A program made the position numbers and the translations under genes. This document shows positions 34,090 to 42,800 of a DNA stretch of 64,000 nucleotides, one piece after another. The DNA comes from JASLZO01 sp965247995 (GTDB taxonomy: Bacteria; Chloroflexota; Dehalococcoidia; UBA6926): assembly GCA_965247995.1 (NCBI GenBank), contig OZ252041.1, positions 682,001 to 746,000 of the forward strand, read 5' to 3'. Position 1 is the stretch's first letter; every line of letters begins with the position of its first letter. The notes under the pieces were generated by a model. It did not search any database, was not told the DNA's origin, and saw nothing but the letters and a program-made list of their open reading frames with translations.

Positions 34090-35199
34090 ATGACCACGCT
34101 GACGACGCGCCAAGCAGACCTCTTCCGCCGGGTCGTCGAACACTACGTGGAAGCGGCTAGCCCTATCAGTTCTGCCAACCTCGTCAAGCAGGACGAGCTC
34201 CCGGTGAGTTCCGCCACCGTCCGCAATGAGTTGGCCGAGCTCGAGGAATGGGGACTCGTCTTCCGCCCACATACCTCCGCCGGCGTCGTCCCTACCGAGA
34301 GCGGCTACCGTTACTACGTCGAGGCCCTCGTCGGACGGCGCGAGCTCTCCGAGACCCAGCGCCACACCATCCGCCACCAGTTCCACCAGGTCGAACTCGA
34401 CGAAGTCGGCTGGGTCCGGCTCGCCGGCGCCATGCTCGCCCAGATGTCGTCCGCCTTGGCCGTCATTACGCCGGTCCGGTCGCACGCCAGCCGCCTGCTC
34501 GCCATCGACTTGGTCCCGCTGACCGATACCCGCATCGTCCTCGTCGAGGTCCTCGATGGCGGCCGCGTCCAACGCGCCGCGTTCGACCTTCCGGCATCCG
34601 TTTCGCCAGAAGAGCTCCAACGCCTCGGGCGTGCACTCTCCGCCGCCTACACCGGCCACTCCCCGGACCAGGTGCGCCAAGACGTCGCACGTGGAAACCC
34701 GGACGACCTGGGACCCATCATCATGGACATCGCCCTCGAACTGATGGACCGCGCCGACCAGACCGTCGGCGAAGGCCCGTTCGTCTACGGCTTCAGCCAG
34801 GTCATGAACCAACCAGAGTTCGAGGACAGCGCCCCCATCCGTGGCCTCCTGGAAGCCCTGGATGCGGGCACCCTCGTATCCGCCCTCCAACCCTCCGACC
34901 TCCCCATCGGCGACGTCCGCGTCGTCATCGGCCGCGAGCACGGAGAAGCGTTCCTCCATCCCTACGGCGCGGTCGTCGCGACCTACGGCGAACCCGCCAC
35001 GGGACGCGGCACCATCGCCGTCATTGGCCCCACCCGCATGCCCTACTCCCACGCCATCCCGTCCGTCCGCTACGTCGCCAATGTCCTCTCAGAAATCGTC
35101 GTCGAGCGCACACACGGCACGATGCACGACGCCCCCAGGATCGACCACGCATCACCACAACCGCAGACCCACCCCGACAGCGACAGTGACAAGAAATGA
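34090..35199 (+). CDS. hrcA: Heat-inducible transcription repressor HrcA
   Basis: Represses chaperone genes by binding CIRCE; its activity depends on GroEL in known systems. The winged helix is at the N-terminus (TTRQADLFRRVVEHYVEAAS, then VSSATVRNELAELEEWGLV), followed by HTSAGVVPTESGYRYYVEAL, a family hallmark. The C-terminal GAF-like part has FVYGFSQVMNQPEF and GRGTIAVIGPTRMPY. 369 residues including a short His/Pro-rich tail. A CIRCE element lies eight bases before the ATG. It overlaps grpE by four bases. Confidence 0.96.
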   Translation: MTTLTTRQADLFRRVVEHYVEAASPISSANLVKQDELPVSSATVRNELAELEEWGLVFRPHTSAGVVPTESGYRYYVEALVGRRELSETQRHTIRHQFHQVELDEVGWVRLAGAMLAQMSSALAVITPVRSHASRLLAIDLVPLTDTRIVLVEVLDGGRVQRAAFDLPASVSPEELQRLGRALSAAYTGHSPDQVRQDVARGNPDDLGPIIMDIALELMDRADQTVGEGPFVYGFSQVMNQPEFEDSAPIRGLLEALDAGTLVSALQPSDLPIGDVRVVIGREHGEAFLHPYGAVVATYGEPATGRGTIAVIGPTRMPYSHAIPSVRYVANVLSEIVVERTHGTMHDAPRIDHASPQPQTHPDSDSDKK

Positions 35200-35855
35200 C
35201 CACCACGCCCGAAAATCGGCCGGACGAGCAGGAACACGCCGCTCAACCCAACGACGGCGACACCGCACGCCACAGTGAAGCCCGCGACAAAGCGCCTGAA
35301 GACCGCACCGTCGAGGACTGGGAAGCCCTCCTCGAGTTCCAGCGCACACGCGCCGAAAGCAACTTCAATGGATGGCAGCGCGCGCAGGCCGACTACTCCA
35401 ACTACAAGCGCCGCGCCGACCAGGAGCGCACCGACGCCTTCCGGTACGGCAGCGCGTCGACCCTCGGTCAGATCCTCTCGATCACCGACGACCTGGAACG
35501 CGCCCTGAACGCCCTCCCGTTCAATCTCACCCGACTCACCTGGATCGAGGGCGTCGTCATCATCCACCGCAAGATGCTCGCCATGCTCGAGGCCAGCGGC
35601 GTCACCGAGATCGAAGCCGAAGGCAAGGAGTTCGACCCCAGCGTCCACGAAGCCATCGCCCAAGCCGATGGACCAGAGGGTCAGGTCATCCAGGTCGTCC
35701 AGAGGGGGTACCAACTGTACGACCGCGTCCTGCGCCCCAGCCTCGTTCAGGTGGGCAACGGGGTCGTCTCGGAAAACGACGACCAACCAGAGACCGAACC
35801 AACCACCGGGCCGGATTCATCCGGCGACCATCAGCACACCGACACCAGGGAGTAG
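35196..35855 (+). CDS. grpE: Nucleotide exchange factor GrpE
   Basis: Releases ADP from DnaK. The N-terminal 45 residues are charged and probably disordered. Then comes the long helix (WEALLEFQRTRAESNFNGWQRAQADYSNYKRR) and the beta-domain with the family motif EGKEFDPSVHEAIAQADG and VQRGYQLYDRVLRPSLVQVG. 219 residues. The ATG overlaps the hrcA stop, and dnaK starts seven bases after its stop, so hrcA-grpE-dnaK is one operon under CIRCE control. Confidence 0.96.
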   Translation: MTTTPENRPDEQEHAAQPNDGDTARHSEARDKAPEDRTVEDWEALLEFQRTRAESNFNGWQRAQADYSNYKRRADQERTDAFRYGSASTLGQILSITDDLERALNALPFNLTRLTWIEGVVIIHRKMLAMLEASGVTEIEAEGKEFDPSVHEAIAQADGPEGQVIQVVQRGYQLYDRVLRPSLVQVGNGVVSENDDQPETEPTTGPDSSGDHQHTDTRE

Positions 35856-35862
35856 GAAACGC

Positions 35863-37791
35863 ATGGCAAAGGCCATCGGTATCGACCTCGGCACAACCAA
35901 CAGCGTTGCAGCCGTCATGGAGGGAGGCGACGGCGTCGTCATCCCCACCGCTGAGGGCAACCGCATCACACCCTCCACCGCCGCCGTCAACAAGGGCGGT
36001 GAACGCCTCGTCGGCCTCGTCGCCAAGCGGCAGGGCGTCACAAACCCGGAGAACACCATCTTCAGCGTCAAGCGCTTCATTGGTCGCAAGTTCTCCGACC
36101 CAGAGGTGCAGCAGGACATCACACTCCTCCCGTACAAGGTCTCGGAGGCTGCCAACGGCGATGTCCAGGTCACCCTGGACGACAAGGACCTCAGCCCTCC
36201 GGAGGTCTCCGCGCTCATCCTCCAGAAGCTCAAGAGTGACGCGGAGGCGTACCTCGGCGACACCGTCACGGACGCCGTCATCACCGTCCCCGCCTACTTC
36301 AACGACTCCCAACGCCAGGCCACCAAGGACGCCGGCACCATCGCCGGACTCAACGTCCTGCGCATCATCAATGAGCCCACCGCCTCGGCCCTCGCCTACG
36401 GCCTCGACAAGAAGGGCGAGGAGATCGTCGCCGTCTTCGACCTCGGGGGCGGCACCTTCGATCTCTCCATCCTCGAAATCGGCGAGGGCACCTTCCAGGT
36501 GCGTTCGACGGCCGGCGACACCCACCTCGGCGGTGACGACTTCGACATGGCCATCGTCGGTTGGCTCATCGACGAGTTCCGCAAACAAGAGACCATCGAC
36601 CTCAAGCAGGACCGCACCGCCATGCAGCGCCTCCGCGAGTCGGCCGAACGCGCCAAGCAAGAGCTCTCGACCGTCGCACAGACCGAGATCAGCCTCCCGT
36701 TCATCACCGCGGACGCCAGCGGACCCAAGCACCTGACCCAGACCCTGACCCGCGCCACGCTCGAGCAGCTCACCGCCGGGCTCGTCGACCGCGCCGAAGG
36801 CCCGTGCCGTCAAGCCATCGAGGACGCCGGCGTCAGCCAGAGCGACATCAGCGAGGTCATCCTCGTCGGCGGTCAGACCCGCATGCCGCGCATCCAGGAG
36901 AAAGTGCGCGAGATCTTCGGCAAGGAGCCAAACAAGTCCGTCAACCCGGACGAGGCCGTCGCCGTTGGCGCAGCCATCCAGGCCGGCGTCCTCACCGGCG
37001 ACGTCCAGGAAGTCCTCCTCCTTGACGTCACGCCCCTCACCCTCGGCATCGAAACCCTCGGCAGCGTCGCCACGCCCGTCATCCCGCGCAACACCACCAT
37101 CCCGACCTCCAAGAGCCAGGTCTTCTCGACCGCCGCCGATGGCCAGTCCAGCGTCGAGATCCACGTCCTCCAGGGCGAACGCGCCATGTCCAACGACAAC
37201 AAGTCACTCGGCAAGTTCATCCTCGACGGCATCCCTCCTTCGCCCCGCGGTCTGCCCCAGATCGAAGTTACCTTCGACATCGACGCCAACGGCATCCTCA
37301 ACGTCAGCGCCACCGACAGGGCCACCAACCGCGAACAGCGCATCGTCATCCAAGCCGGCAGCGGCCTCACACAGGACGAGATCGAACAAATGCGCGAGCA
37401 GGCGGAACGCTACGCCACGGAAGACGCCGCCAAACGCGAAGAGGTCGAGCTCCGCAACAACGCCGACTCCCTCGCCTACGCCACCGAGAAGACCATCGCC
37501 GACAACGCCGACAAGGTCCCGGAAGACCTCAAGACCCGCGTCGAGGCGCGCGTCAAGGAGCTCCGCGAGGCCCTCGAACAGAACGCTCCCAAGGAGCGCC
37601 TGAACGACCTCGTTCAACAGCTCTCGGTCGAGGCCCAGGAGATCGGCGCAGCCATCTACCAGACCGCTGGCGCAGACGGCGCGGACGGCGCGTCAGGGGA
37701 GTCCCCCTTCGGTCAGGACCCCGCAGAGACCGGCGACGCCGATGGCGCCGAGGACGGCGAGACCGTCGAGGGCGAGTACCGGGAAGTCTGA
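35863..37791 (+). CDS. dnaK: Molecular chaperone DnaK (Hsp70)
   Basis: ATP-driven chaperone. It opens with IGIDLGTTNSVAAVMEGG, the phosphate-1 loop, and has the signature VFDLGGGTFDLSILEIGEG and the linker EVLLLDVTPLTLGIET leading into the substrate-binding domain. The ATG at 35863 is used because MAKAIGIDLG is the canonical start and GGAGTAGGA precedes it; the frame itself is open further upstream. 642 residues, typical length, with an acidic Gly/Asp-rich tail that ends EGEYREV. Third gene of the CIRCE operon. Confidence 0.98.
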   Translation: MAKAIGIDLGTTNSVAAVMEGGDGVVIPTAEGNRITPSTAAVNKGGERLVGLVAKRQGVTNPENTIFSVKRFIGRKFSDPEVQQDITLLPYKVSEAANGDVQVTLDDKDLSPPEVSALILQKLKSDAEAYLGDTVTDAVITVPAYFNDSQRQATKDAGTIAGLNVLRIINEPTASALAYGLDKKGEEIVAVFDLGGGTFDLSILEIGEGTFQVRSTAGDTHLGGDDFDMAIVGWLIDEFRKQETIDLKQDRTAMQRLRESAERAKQELSTVAQTEISLPFITADASGPKHLTQTLTRATLEQLTAGLVDRAEGPCRQAIEDAGVSQSDISEVILVGGQTRMPRIQEKVREIFGKEPNKSVNPDEAVAVGAAIQAGVLTGDVQEVLLLDVTPLTLGIETLGSVATPVIPRNTTIPTSKSQVFSTAADGQSSVEIHVLQGERAMSNDNKSLGKFILDGIPPSPRGLPQIEVTFDIDANGILNVSATDRATNREQRIVIQAGSGLTQDEIEQMREQAERYATEDAAKREEVELRNNADSLAYATEKTIADNADKVPEDLKTRVEARVKELREALEQNAPKERLNDLVQQLSVEAQEIGAAIYQTAGADGADGASGESPFGQDPAETGDADGAEDGETVEGEYREV

Positions 37792-37833
37792 GCCGTTGCG
37801 CCGGGACCCGGGACCAGTAGGGCAGGCCCATCG

Positions 37834-38421
37834 GTGACGACGGACCTGTTCGTCACCCACCGCGCCTTCACCGAGTTCCTCCGCAACATTCAGGGCGTCC
37901 TCGAGCGCGCCACCGAGCCCGCCCAGCGGCTGCGCGTACTCGTCCAGCCGCTCCAACACCTCCTCATGGAGGACTTTCTCGATGCGAGTTTCCGCGAAGT
38001 CACTGACCCCCGCGGCTACTCCCAGTACCTCCTTTACCGCTCCTCGGACCGCAACGTCTCCATCGTCGCGACCGCGATCGCCCCGAAGGTCAAGCTCCCC
38101 ATCCACGACCACAAGACCTGGGGCGTCAACGGCCTCTATCAAGGCAGCCAGACCAGCCGCGTCTACCGCCAGGACGAGTCGGCTGGCGGACGTAGCCGCC
38201 TCTCACAGACCCGCAAACAGAAGATGAAGTCCGGCGACATCGGCCTCATCCTCCCGCCGGACGAGGACCTTCGCGCCATCGAAGTCACGTCCAAAGTCCC
38301 CGCCGTCACCGTCTCCGTCCTCGGCGCCGACATCGGCTGCCAACAGCGCCACACTTACGACAGACGCTCCGGCCCAACCGGCCCCTTCACCACCGGCTAC
38401 GCCAACACCCTCTGCGCCTAA
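37834..38421 (+). CDS. Cysteine dioxygenase-like cupin
   Basis: A small metal-binding cupin (double-stranded beta-helix) related to cysteine dioxygenase type I and other thiol dioxygenases. PIHDHKTWGVNGLYQG supplies two iron-ligand histidines (His91, His93) and the cupin-1 motif. GDIGLILPPDEDLRAIEV begins the second cupin motif, where the third histidine of true CDO is not obvious; a later His lies in CQQRHTYDRR. It starts with GTG, 42 bases after dnaK. 195 residues. The thiol substrate is unknown, and the chaperone context says little about it. Confidence 0.7.
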   Translation: MTTDLFVTHRAFTEFLRNIQGVLERATEPAQRLRVLVQPLQHLLMEDFLDASFREVTDPRGYSQYLLYRSSDRNVSIVATAIAPKVKLPIHDHKTWGVNGLYQGSQTSRVYRQDESAGGRSRLSQTRKQKMKSGDIGLILPPDEDLRAIEVTSKVPAVTVSVLGADIGCQQRHTYDRRSGPTGPFTTGYANTLCA

Positions 38422-38469
38422 CCGCTCACCCGCCCTAGCGGGAGCAGGCCAGAAAGAACACCGCGCAGA

Positions 38470-38525
38470 ACCATGGATTCGGGATCGGATGTAGGATCGA
38501 ATTCGAAATGCGATCGATCCATGGT
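38470..38525. repeat. Extended imperfect palindrome upstream of the toxin-antitoxin pair
   Basis: A 9-base inverted repeat ACCATGGAT/ATCCATGGT (38470-38478, 38517-38525) encloses GGATCG/CGATCC (38482-38487, 38515-38520) and a central palindrome TCGAATTCGA (38497-38506). It lies about 130 bases before the antitoxin ATG. Could be an operator or an insertion-junction sequence. The rest of 38526-38655 has short GC hairpins and an AAGGAGG site. Confidence 0.45.
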
Positions 38526-38655
38526 GCTGCTATGGAACTCATGAAGTCCAGCGCCGGGGTTTCGCCCGGGGTGGCGCCCCACCGTGTCATGGCGGGTTGC
38601 CGAGCCCCAATATGAAGATGTAGCTTGAAACGCTTATGTAAGGAGGAGCGTATCG

Positions 38656-39360
38656 ATGGTCAATATCGCCCGTCGCAAAACTGCCCCCTGGCATCGTCGA
38701 CTGTACCTCCCGTGCTACCGCATCTCTGACGCAGCACGGTATGTAGGGATTTCACCCCAGCTTTTGTCATCTTGGCACCGCCCACGAGCATCCGGCGACG
38801 AGCCGCCCCTCCCCGAACGTGAGTTTCGGCGACCGCTTTCATATCTCGAATTGATCGAGGCGGCTGTCGTCGCCGCCATTCGCCGGACCACGCCAAAGAT
38901 CGGATTGGGAACGATCCGACAGGCAAGGGCATACATGGCTCAAACATTCAACTCTGAATACCCCTTCGTCGAATACCAATTCAAGACCGATGGATACCAC
39001 CTACTTATGGAACTAGCCCAAGCTATGCCCGACCTCGACACTAGGGATTTGATCGTTACAGATGCTGGGGGGCAGCTGGGGTGGAACGACCTCATGGCAC
39101 ACAAATTGTACGAGTTCGACTACGACGAGGAGTACGAGTTGGCGCTTAGATGGCATGCGGCGGGGCGCGACTCTCCCGTCTCGATCGACCCTCGTGTTGC
39201 TTTCGGCGCACCCACCGTCAACGGCATTGCGACGTGGATTCTCCGAGGTCGGATGCGCGCTGGGGAGGAGATTTCGGAAATCAAGGAGGAGTTTCCAAGG
39301 CTAGATCACGATGAGATCGCTGCTGGATTGCGTTTCGAGGGCATTGAGATCGCTGCGTAG
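38656..39360 (+). CDS. DUF433 domain antitoxin, VapB45-like
   Basis: Probable antitoxin and repressor. The first 50 residues carry a helix-turn-helix-like stretch (YRISDAARYVGISPQLLSSWHRP). The C-terminal 55 residues are a DUF433 domain: ISIDP-type SIDPRVAFGAPTVNGIATWI, then IKEEFPRLDHDEIAAGLRF. The layout and length (234) match Mycobacterium VapB45. AAGGAGG precedes the ATG. Its stop shares one base with the toxin start. GC and third-position C use are visibly lower than in flanking dnaK and meaB, suggesting transfer. Confidence 0.8.
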   Translation: MVNIARRKTAPWHRRLYLPCYRISDAARYVGISPQLLSSWHRPRASGDEPPLPEREFRRPLSYLELIEAAVVAAIRRTTPKIGLGTIRQARAYMAQTFNSEYPFVEYQFKTDGYHLLMELAQAMPDLDTRDLIVTDAGGQLGWNDLMAHKLYEFDYDEEYELALRWHAAGRDSPVSIDPRVAFGAPTVNGIATWILRGRMRAGEEISEIKEEFPRLDHDEIAAGLRFEGIEIAA

Positions 39361-39719
39361 TGATCCTGTTCTTCGACAGGAGCGTCGGTGTGACGATTCC
39401 CCGGAACGTATTAAACCTGCGGCGGTTGAACTTCCCTCACCAAGTTCAATACCACGAAAGCCATTTCGAACCAGGCACACTCGACGACGAATGGATGCCC
39501 ACGGCCGCAGAGAATGGCTGGACCGTGATTGGACACGATCAATACCACCGTGGAAAGGGAAGCGAGGCGAACATCTTCGCCATCAAACAGTACGGATTAG
39601 GCTGCTTCTACTTGTGGGGTGCGGAGGCGAAGAATTGGTCGTTGGCGGCGATCAAGCGAACGGCGGAATTGCTTCGACTATCCGAACGGCCGGATCATTC
39701 TCCCGACACCCACCGTTAG
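39360..39719 (+). CDS. PIN-like toxin, VapC45-like
   Basis: Predicted ribonuclease toxin. The start ILFFDRSVGVTIPRNVLNL, the acidic centre ESHFEPGTLDDEWMPTAAENGW and TVIGHDQYHRG match the VapC45/PIN-like family seen downstream of DUF433 antitoxins. Acidic residues for metal binding would be Asp6, Asp40-41 and Asp57. The GTG start overlaps the antitoxin stop by one base, so translation is coupled. 119 residues. Nuclease activity is inference from the family. Confidence 0.75.
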   Translation: MILFFDRSVGVTIPRNVLNLRRLNFPHQVQYHESHFEPGTLDDEWMPTAAENGWTVIGHDQYHRGKGSEANIFAIKQYGLGCFYLWGAEAKNWSLAAIKRTAELLRLSERPDHSPDTHR

Positions 39720-40067
39720 GGTTGCGCACTCGGAGAGGATCACCCGCAGCGTCGGCGGGAAGCTCATACGGCTCTGAGTCCATTCGTCGCGATGCTGGGT
39801 TTCAACATCGAGGTTTCGTTCAATTCATGGATCGGTGCGTTCGATCCCGTCATCAAGGATCAACCCCCGCATCTGAATCGCCGGTAGCGTGGGTTCGGAT
39901 CAACCGTCTCCCCTATCTAATCAAACCGGTACGGTCGGCCCTCAAACGACAGGGCCCAGAGCAGCCCCCCGATGGACAGGCACGCCATCAGGTCCGAAGA
40001 ACGCAGGTCCGGCCTCGATCTCCACCCACTACCCCCCCGACTCACCGTCCGTCAGAATAGAAGCACC
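39720..40067. other. Non-coding stretch after the toxin gene
   Basis: No convincing gene. A plus-strand open frame crosses it but is the shadow of the toxin gene extended into Arg/Pro-rich sequence. It is probably the right flank of the inserted toxin-antitoxin segment. No integrase, transposase or clear direct repeat is seen. The last 30 bases are the meaB leader. Confidence 0.5.
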
Positions 40068-41078
40068 ATGCCGCCACTCCCATCCAAAACCGAAGACCTC
40101 ATTTCCCGCCTCCTCAGCGGCGACACCAACGCCCTCCCACGCGTCATCAGCCTCGTCGAACGCGGTGACCCCGCCGTGCCCGAGATCATGGAGCGCGTCC
40201 GCCCCGCCCTCGGCCGCACACACCGCGTCGGCATCACCGGCCCACCCGGCGCAGGCAAAAGCACCCTCGTCGAGGCCCTCACCGCCTACTACCGCAAGCA
40301 GGACCGCACCGTCGCCGTCATCGGCGTCGACCCCTCAAGCCCCTTCAGTGGCGGCGCTATCCTCGGCGACCGCGTCCGCATGCGTGACCACTACCTTGAC
40401 CCCGGCGTCTTCATCCGCAGCATGGCCACCCGCGGCGCGTCCGGCGGCCTCTCCGCCGTCGCCCCCCGCACCCTCAAACTCCTCGACGCCGCTGGCACCG
40501 ACATCGTCCTCCTCGAGACCGCCGGCGTCGGCCAGACCGAGCTCGACGTCATGGACGCCGTCGACACCGTCGTCGTCGTCGTCGTCCCGGAGGCCGGCGA
40601 CGCCATCCAGACCATGAAGGCCGGCCTCTTCGAAATCGCCGACATCTTCGTCGTCAACAAGGCCGACCGTACCGGCGCCAAGCGCATGGCCGCCGACCTC
40701 GAACTCAACGTCCACCTCGGCACCCGCTCCACCGAGTGGTGGGAGGTCCCCGTCCTCCTCTCCCAGGCCCACCGCGGCATCGGCATCGCCGAACTCGCGG
40801 ACGCCATCGCCAACCACCTCCGCGTCTCCACCGAGTCCGGCCACCTCGAAGCCACCCGCCGCGAGCAGCGCAGCCGCGAACTCGCCCGCTCCATCCGCGA
40901 AGAGATCCACGCCCGTGTCCGGCGCGCCGCCAGCGCCGATGGACACGTCGGACAACTCCTCCGCAGCGTCCAGGAAGGACACCTCGACCCGGACGCCGCC
41001 GCCGCCATGCTCCTCGACGACCAACGCCTCCTTACCGAGTGGCTCGCCGGTGACCGACACCAACCCACCGACCACTGA
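40068..41078 (+). CDS. meaB: Methylmalonyl-CoA mutase-associated GTPase MeaB (ArgK-type)
   Basis: G3E-family P-loop GTPase that guards the cobalamin of methylmalonyl-CoA mutase. Walker A GITGPPGAGKST, then VAVIGVDPSSPFSGGAILGDRVRM (family hallmark), FIRSMATRGASGGLS, ETAGVGQTELDVMDAVDTVV (switch) and VNKAD (base specificity) are all intact. ATG 40068 is used; the frame opens 32 codons earlier, but that part is not conserved. 336 residues. Codon use is extremely C-ending. No mutase subunits lie in the window. Confidence 0.95.
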   Translation: MPPLPSKTEDLISRLLSGDTNALPRVISLVERGDPAVPEIMERVRPALGRTHRVGITGPPGAGKSTLVEALTAYYRKQDRTVAVIGVDPSSPFSGGAILGDRVRMRDHYLDPGVFIRSMATRGASGGLSAVAPRTLKLLDAAGTDIVLLETAGVGQTELDVMDAVDTVVVVVVPEAGDAIQTMKAGLFEIADIFVVNKADRTGAKRMAADLELNVHLGTRSTEWWEVPVLLSQAHRGIGIAELADAIANHLRVSTESGHLEATRREQRSRELARSIREEIHARVRRAASADGHVGQLLRSVQEGHLDPDAAAAMLLDDQRLLTEWLAGDRHQPTDH

Positions 41079-41095
41079 CCCCGAACGCCCGCAGC

Positions 41096-41101
41096 TATAC
41101 T
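41096..41101 (+). promoter_or_regulatory. Possible -10 box for dnaJ
   Basis: TATACT, 73 bases before the dnaJ ATG, without a good -35. No CIRCE element is seen between meaB and dnaJ. A short CCTAG-CGCA-CTAGG hairpin follows at 41128-41141. Confidence 0.35.
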
Positions 41102-41174
41102 TGCTACGAGGGAATCGAATAGGCTGCCCTAGCGCACTAGGCCGCCGCCCACGCACCCCCTCGGCCCCACCACC

Positions 41175-42338
41175 ATGACCACAAAACGCGACTACTACGA
41201 CGTGCTCGGCGTCCCACGCGGCGCGACCGGCGAGGACGTCAAAAAGGCCTTCCGCAAGCTCGCCTTCGACTTCCACCCCGACCGCAACAAGGCCTCAGAC
41301 GCCGAGGACCGCTTCAAAGAGGTCAACGAGGCCTACGAGGTCCTTCGTGACCCCGAGAAACGCACCGTCTACGACCAGTACGGACACGCCGGACTCAACG
41401 GCGGCGGCATGGGCCGCGGCTTCGACGGCGCGGCCGGCTTCACGGGCGGCTTCGGCGACATCTTCGACGCCTTCTTCGGCGGCATGGGCGGCAGTGGCGC
41501 ACGCGGACGCACACGCTCCTCCGCCCGCCGCGGCGACGACCTCCGTATAGAGGTCGACCTCGCCTTCCACGAAGCTGTCCTCGGCACCGAGACCGAGGTC
41601 GAGTTCCCCCGCTCCGAGCAGTGCTCCACCTGCCGCGGCAGTGGCGCGGCCCCCGGCTCCTCGCCCGTCGTCTGCACCCTCTGCAAGGGCGCCGGCGAGG
41701 TCCGCCGCAGCCAGCAGAGCCTCTTCGGCCAATACGTCAACATCACCCCCTGCAGCCGTTGCCGCGGCGAGGGCACCATCATCGACCGGCCATGCGGCGA
41801 GTGCAGAGGCGCGAAGCACGTCTCCCTCCTGCGCAAGGTCGTCGTCAACGTCCCCGCCGGCGTCGCCGACGGCAACCGCATCCGACTCGGCGGCGAGGGC
41901 GAAGCCGGCGCGAACGGCGGACCACCCGGTGACCTCTACGTCGACCTCAACATCGCCGAACACCCCCGCTTCGAGCGCGACGACCTCGACCTCGTCTACG
42001 AGCTCCCCATCAACATCGCCCAGGCTGCCCTTGGCACCGAGGCCACCGTCACCGCGTTGGAGGGCGACGACGAACGCGTCCGCATTCCCGCGGGAGTCCA
42101 ACCCGGCCACACCATCCGCATTCGGAGCCGCGGCGTCCCGGACGTCCACGGCGTCCGGGGCCGCGGCGACATCGCCGTCGTCGTCTCCGTCGTCGTCCCG
42201 GACCACCTCTCCCCAGAACAGCGCGCGGTCCTGGAACAGCTCGCCGCTACCCTCCCGGACTCCGACGAGCTCAGCGAGGCAGCAGCCCGAGACCGCGGCT
42301 TCTTCGACCGCGTCAAGGACGCCCTCGGCGGCCGCTAA
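41175..42338 (+). CDS. dnaJ: Chaperone protein DnaJ
   Basis: Co-chaperone that stimulates the DnaK ATPase. The J domain carries HPD at 34-36, followed by a Gly/Phe-rich region (GFDGAAGFTGGFGDIFDAFF). Four CxxCxG-type zinc-binding repeats follow (CSTCRGSG, CTLCKGAG, CSRCRGEG, CGECRGAK), then the two C-terminal beta-domains. 387 residues. It is separated from hrcA-grpE-dnaK by the cupin, the toxin-antitoxin pair and meaB, and appears to have its own promoter. Confidence 0.97.
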   Translation: MTTKRDYYDVLGVPRGATGEDVKKAFRKLAFDFHPDRNKASDAEDRFKEVNEAYEVLRDPEKRTVYDQYGHAGLNGGGMGRGFDGAAGFTGGFGDIFDAFFGGMGGSGARGRTRSSARRGDDLRIEVDLAFHEAVLGTETEVEFPRSEQCSTCRGSGAAPGSSPVVCTLCKGAGEVRRSQQSLFGQYVNITPCSRCRGEGTIIDRPCGECRGAKHVSLLRKVVVNVPAGVADGNRIRLGGEGEAGANGGPPGDLYVDLNIAEHPRFERDDLDLVYELPINIAQAALGTEATVTALEGDDERVRIPAGVQPGHTIRIRSRGVPDVHGVRGRGDIAVVVSVVVPDHLSPEQRAVLEQLAATLPDSDELSEAAARDRGFFDRVKDALGGR

Positions 42339-42494
42339 CGCAGCCAGCCACCACCACCACCGCACCCGGCGAGCGGCGTCAATCCCATACTGGCACACCC
42401 ACCTACCTGGGCTACCGCTCCCCATCCAGCCCGACGGGTCCGATCAAGCCCGCGCCGCGTCACACAACGGGTCGGCAACATCACCCAGGCCTCG

Positions 42495-42683
42495 CGGCGT
42501 CACGTCAACCACCACTGGCACACCAACCGGACCCGCCGCATCAGCCCGGATCCCAAACGGCCTGACGTCAACCCCGCGTGGCACACGCAACTGGGTCAAC
42601 CGGGCCAGGGCCTTGTTCCGCGGCATCACGTCAACCACCACTGGCACCCCCCTGGACCGGCCGACTCACCCCCCAGCGCCAGC
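42495..42683. repeat. 63-bp tandem repeat after dnaJ
   Basis: Three units starting at 42495, 42558 and 42621, each beginning CGGC-TCACGTCAACC or close to it, followed by TGGCAC; a more diverged copy of the start lies at 42374. Period 63 = 21 codons. On the minus strand a 67-residue open frame (42647 to 42444, GTG start) would read the unit as VPVVVDVxPR repeats. Whether that is a gene is uncertain. The rest of 42339-42494 shows nothing else. Confidence 0.7.
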
Positions 42684-42685
42684 GG

Positions 42686-42732
42686 TATAATGACCGTTAA
42701 ATGAAGCATAAAGGTGCATTTGTGGACACCTT
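42686..42732 (+). promoter_or_regulatory. -10 box and leader hairpin before the moaD-like gene
   Basis: A consensus TATAAT (42686-42691) without a clear -35 at 17 bases. The leader then has an inverted repeat AAGGTG (42711-42716) / CACCTT (42727-42732). Confidence 0.4.
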
Positions 42733-42800
42733 CTGAACACAGCCCTGGACTGCTAGACCCGACCCACGCACCTCACCGCACGACACCACACGAAAGCAGC

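Noticed and set aside
35686..37164. 492-residue minus-strand open frame over dnaK
   Set aside because: Shadow of a strongly codon-biased gene; products are Leu/Asp/Gly-rich with no family match, and dnaK is certain.
39311..40060. 249-residue plus-strand frame overlapping the toxin
   Set aside because: Its first half is the toxin gene in another frame and the rest is Arg/Pro/Ser-rich; the VapC45-like frame explains the sequence better.
42495..42683. CRISPR array
   Set aside because: The repeated part is imperfect, the intervening segments are themselves related with a 63-base period, and there are no cas genes.
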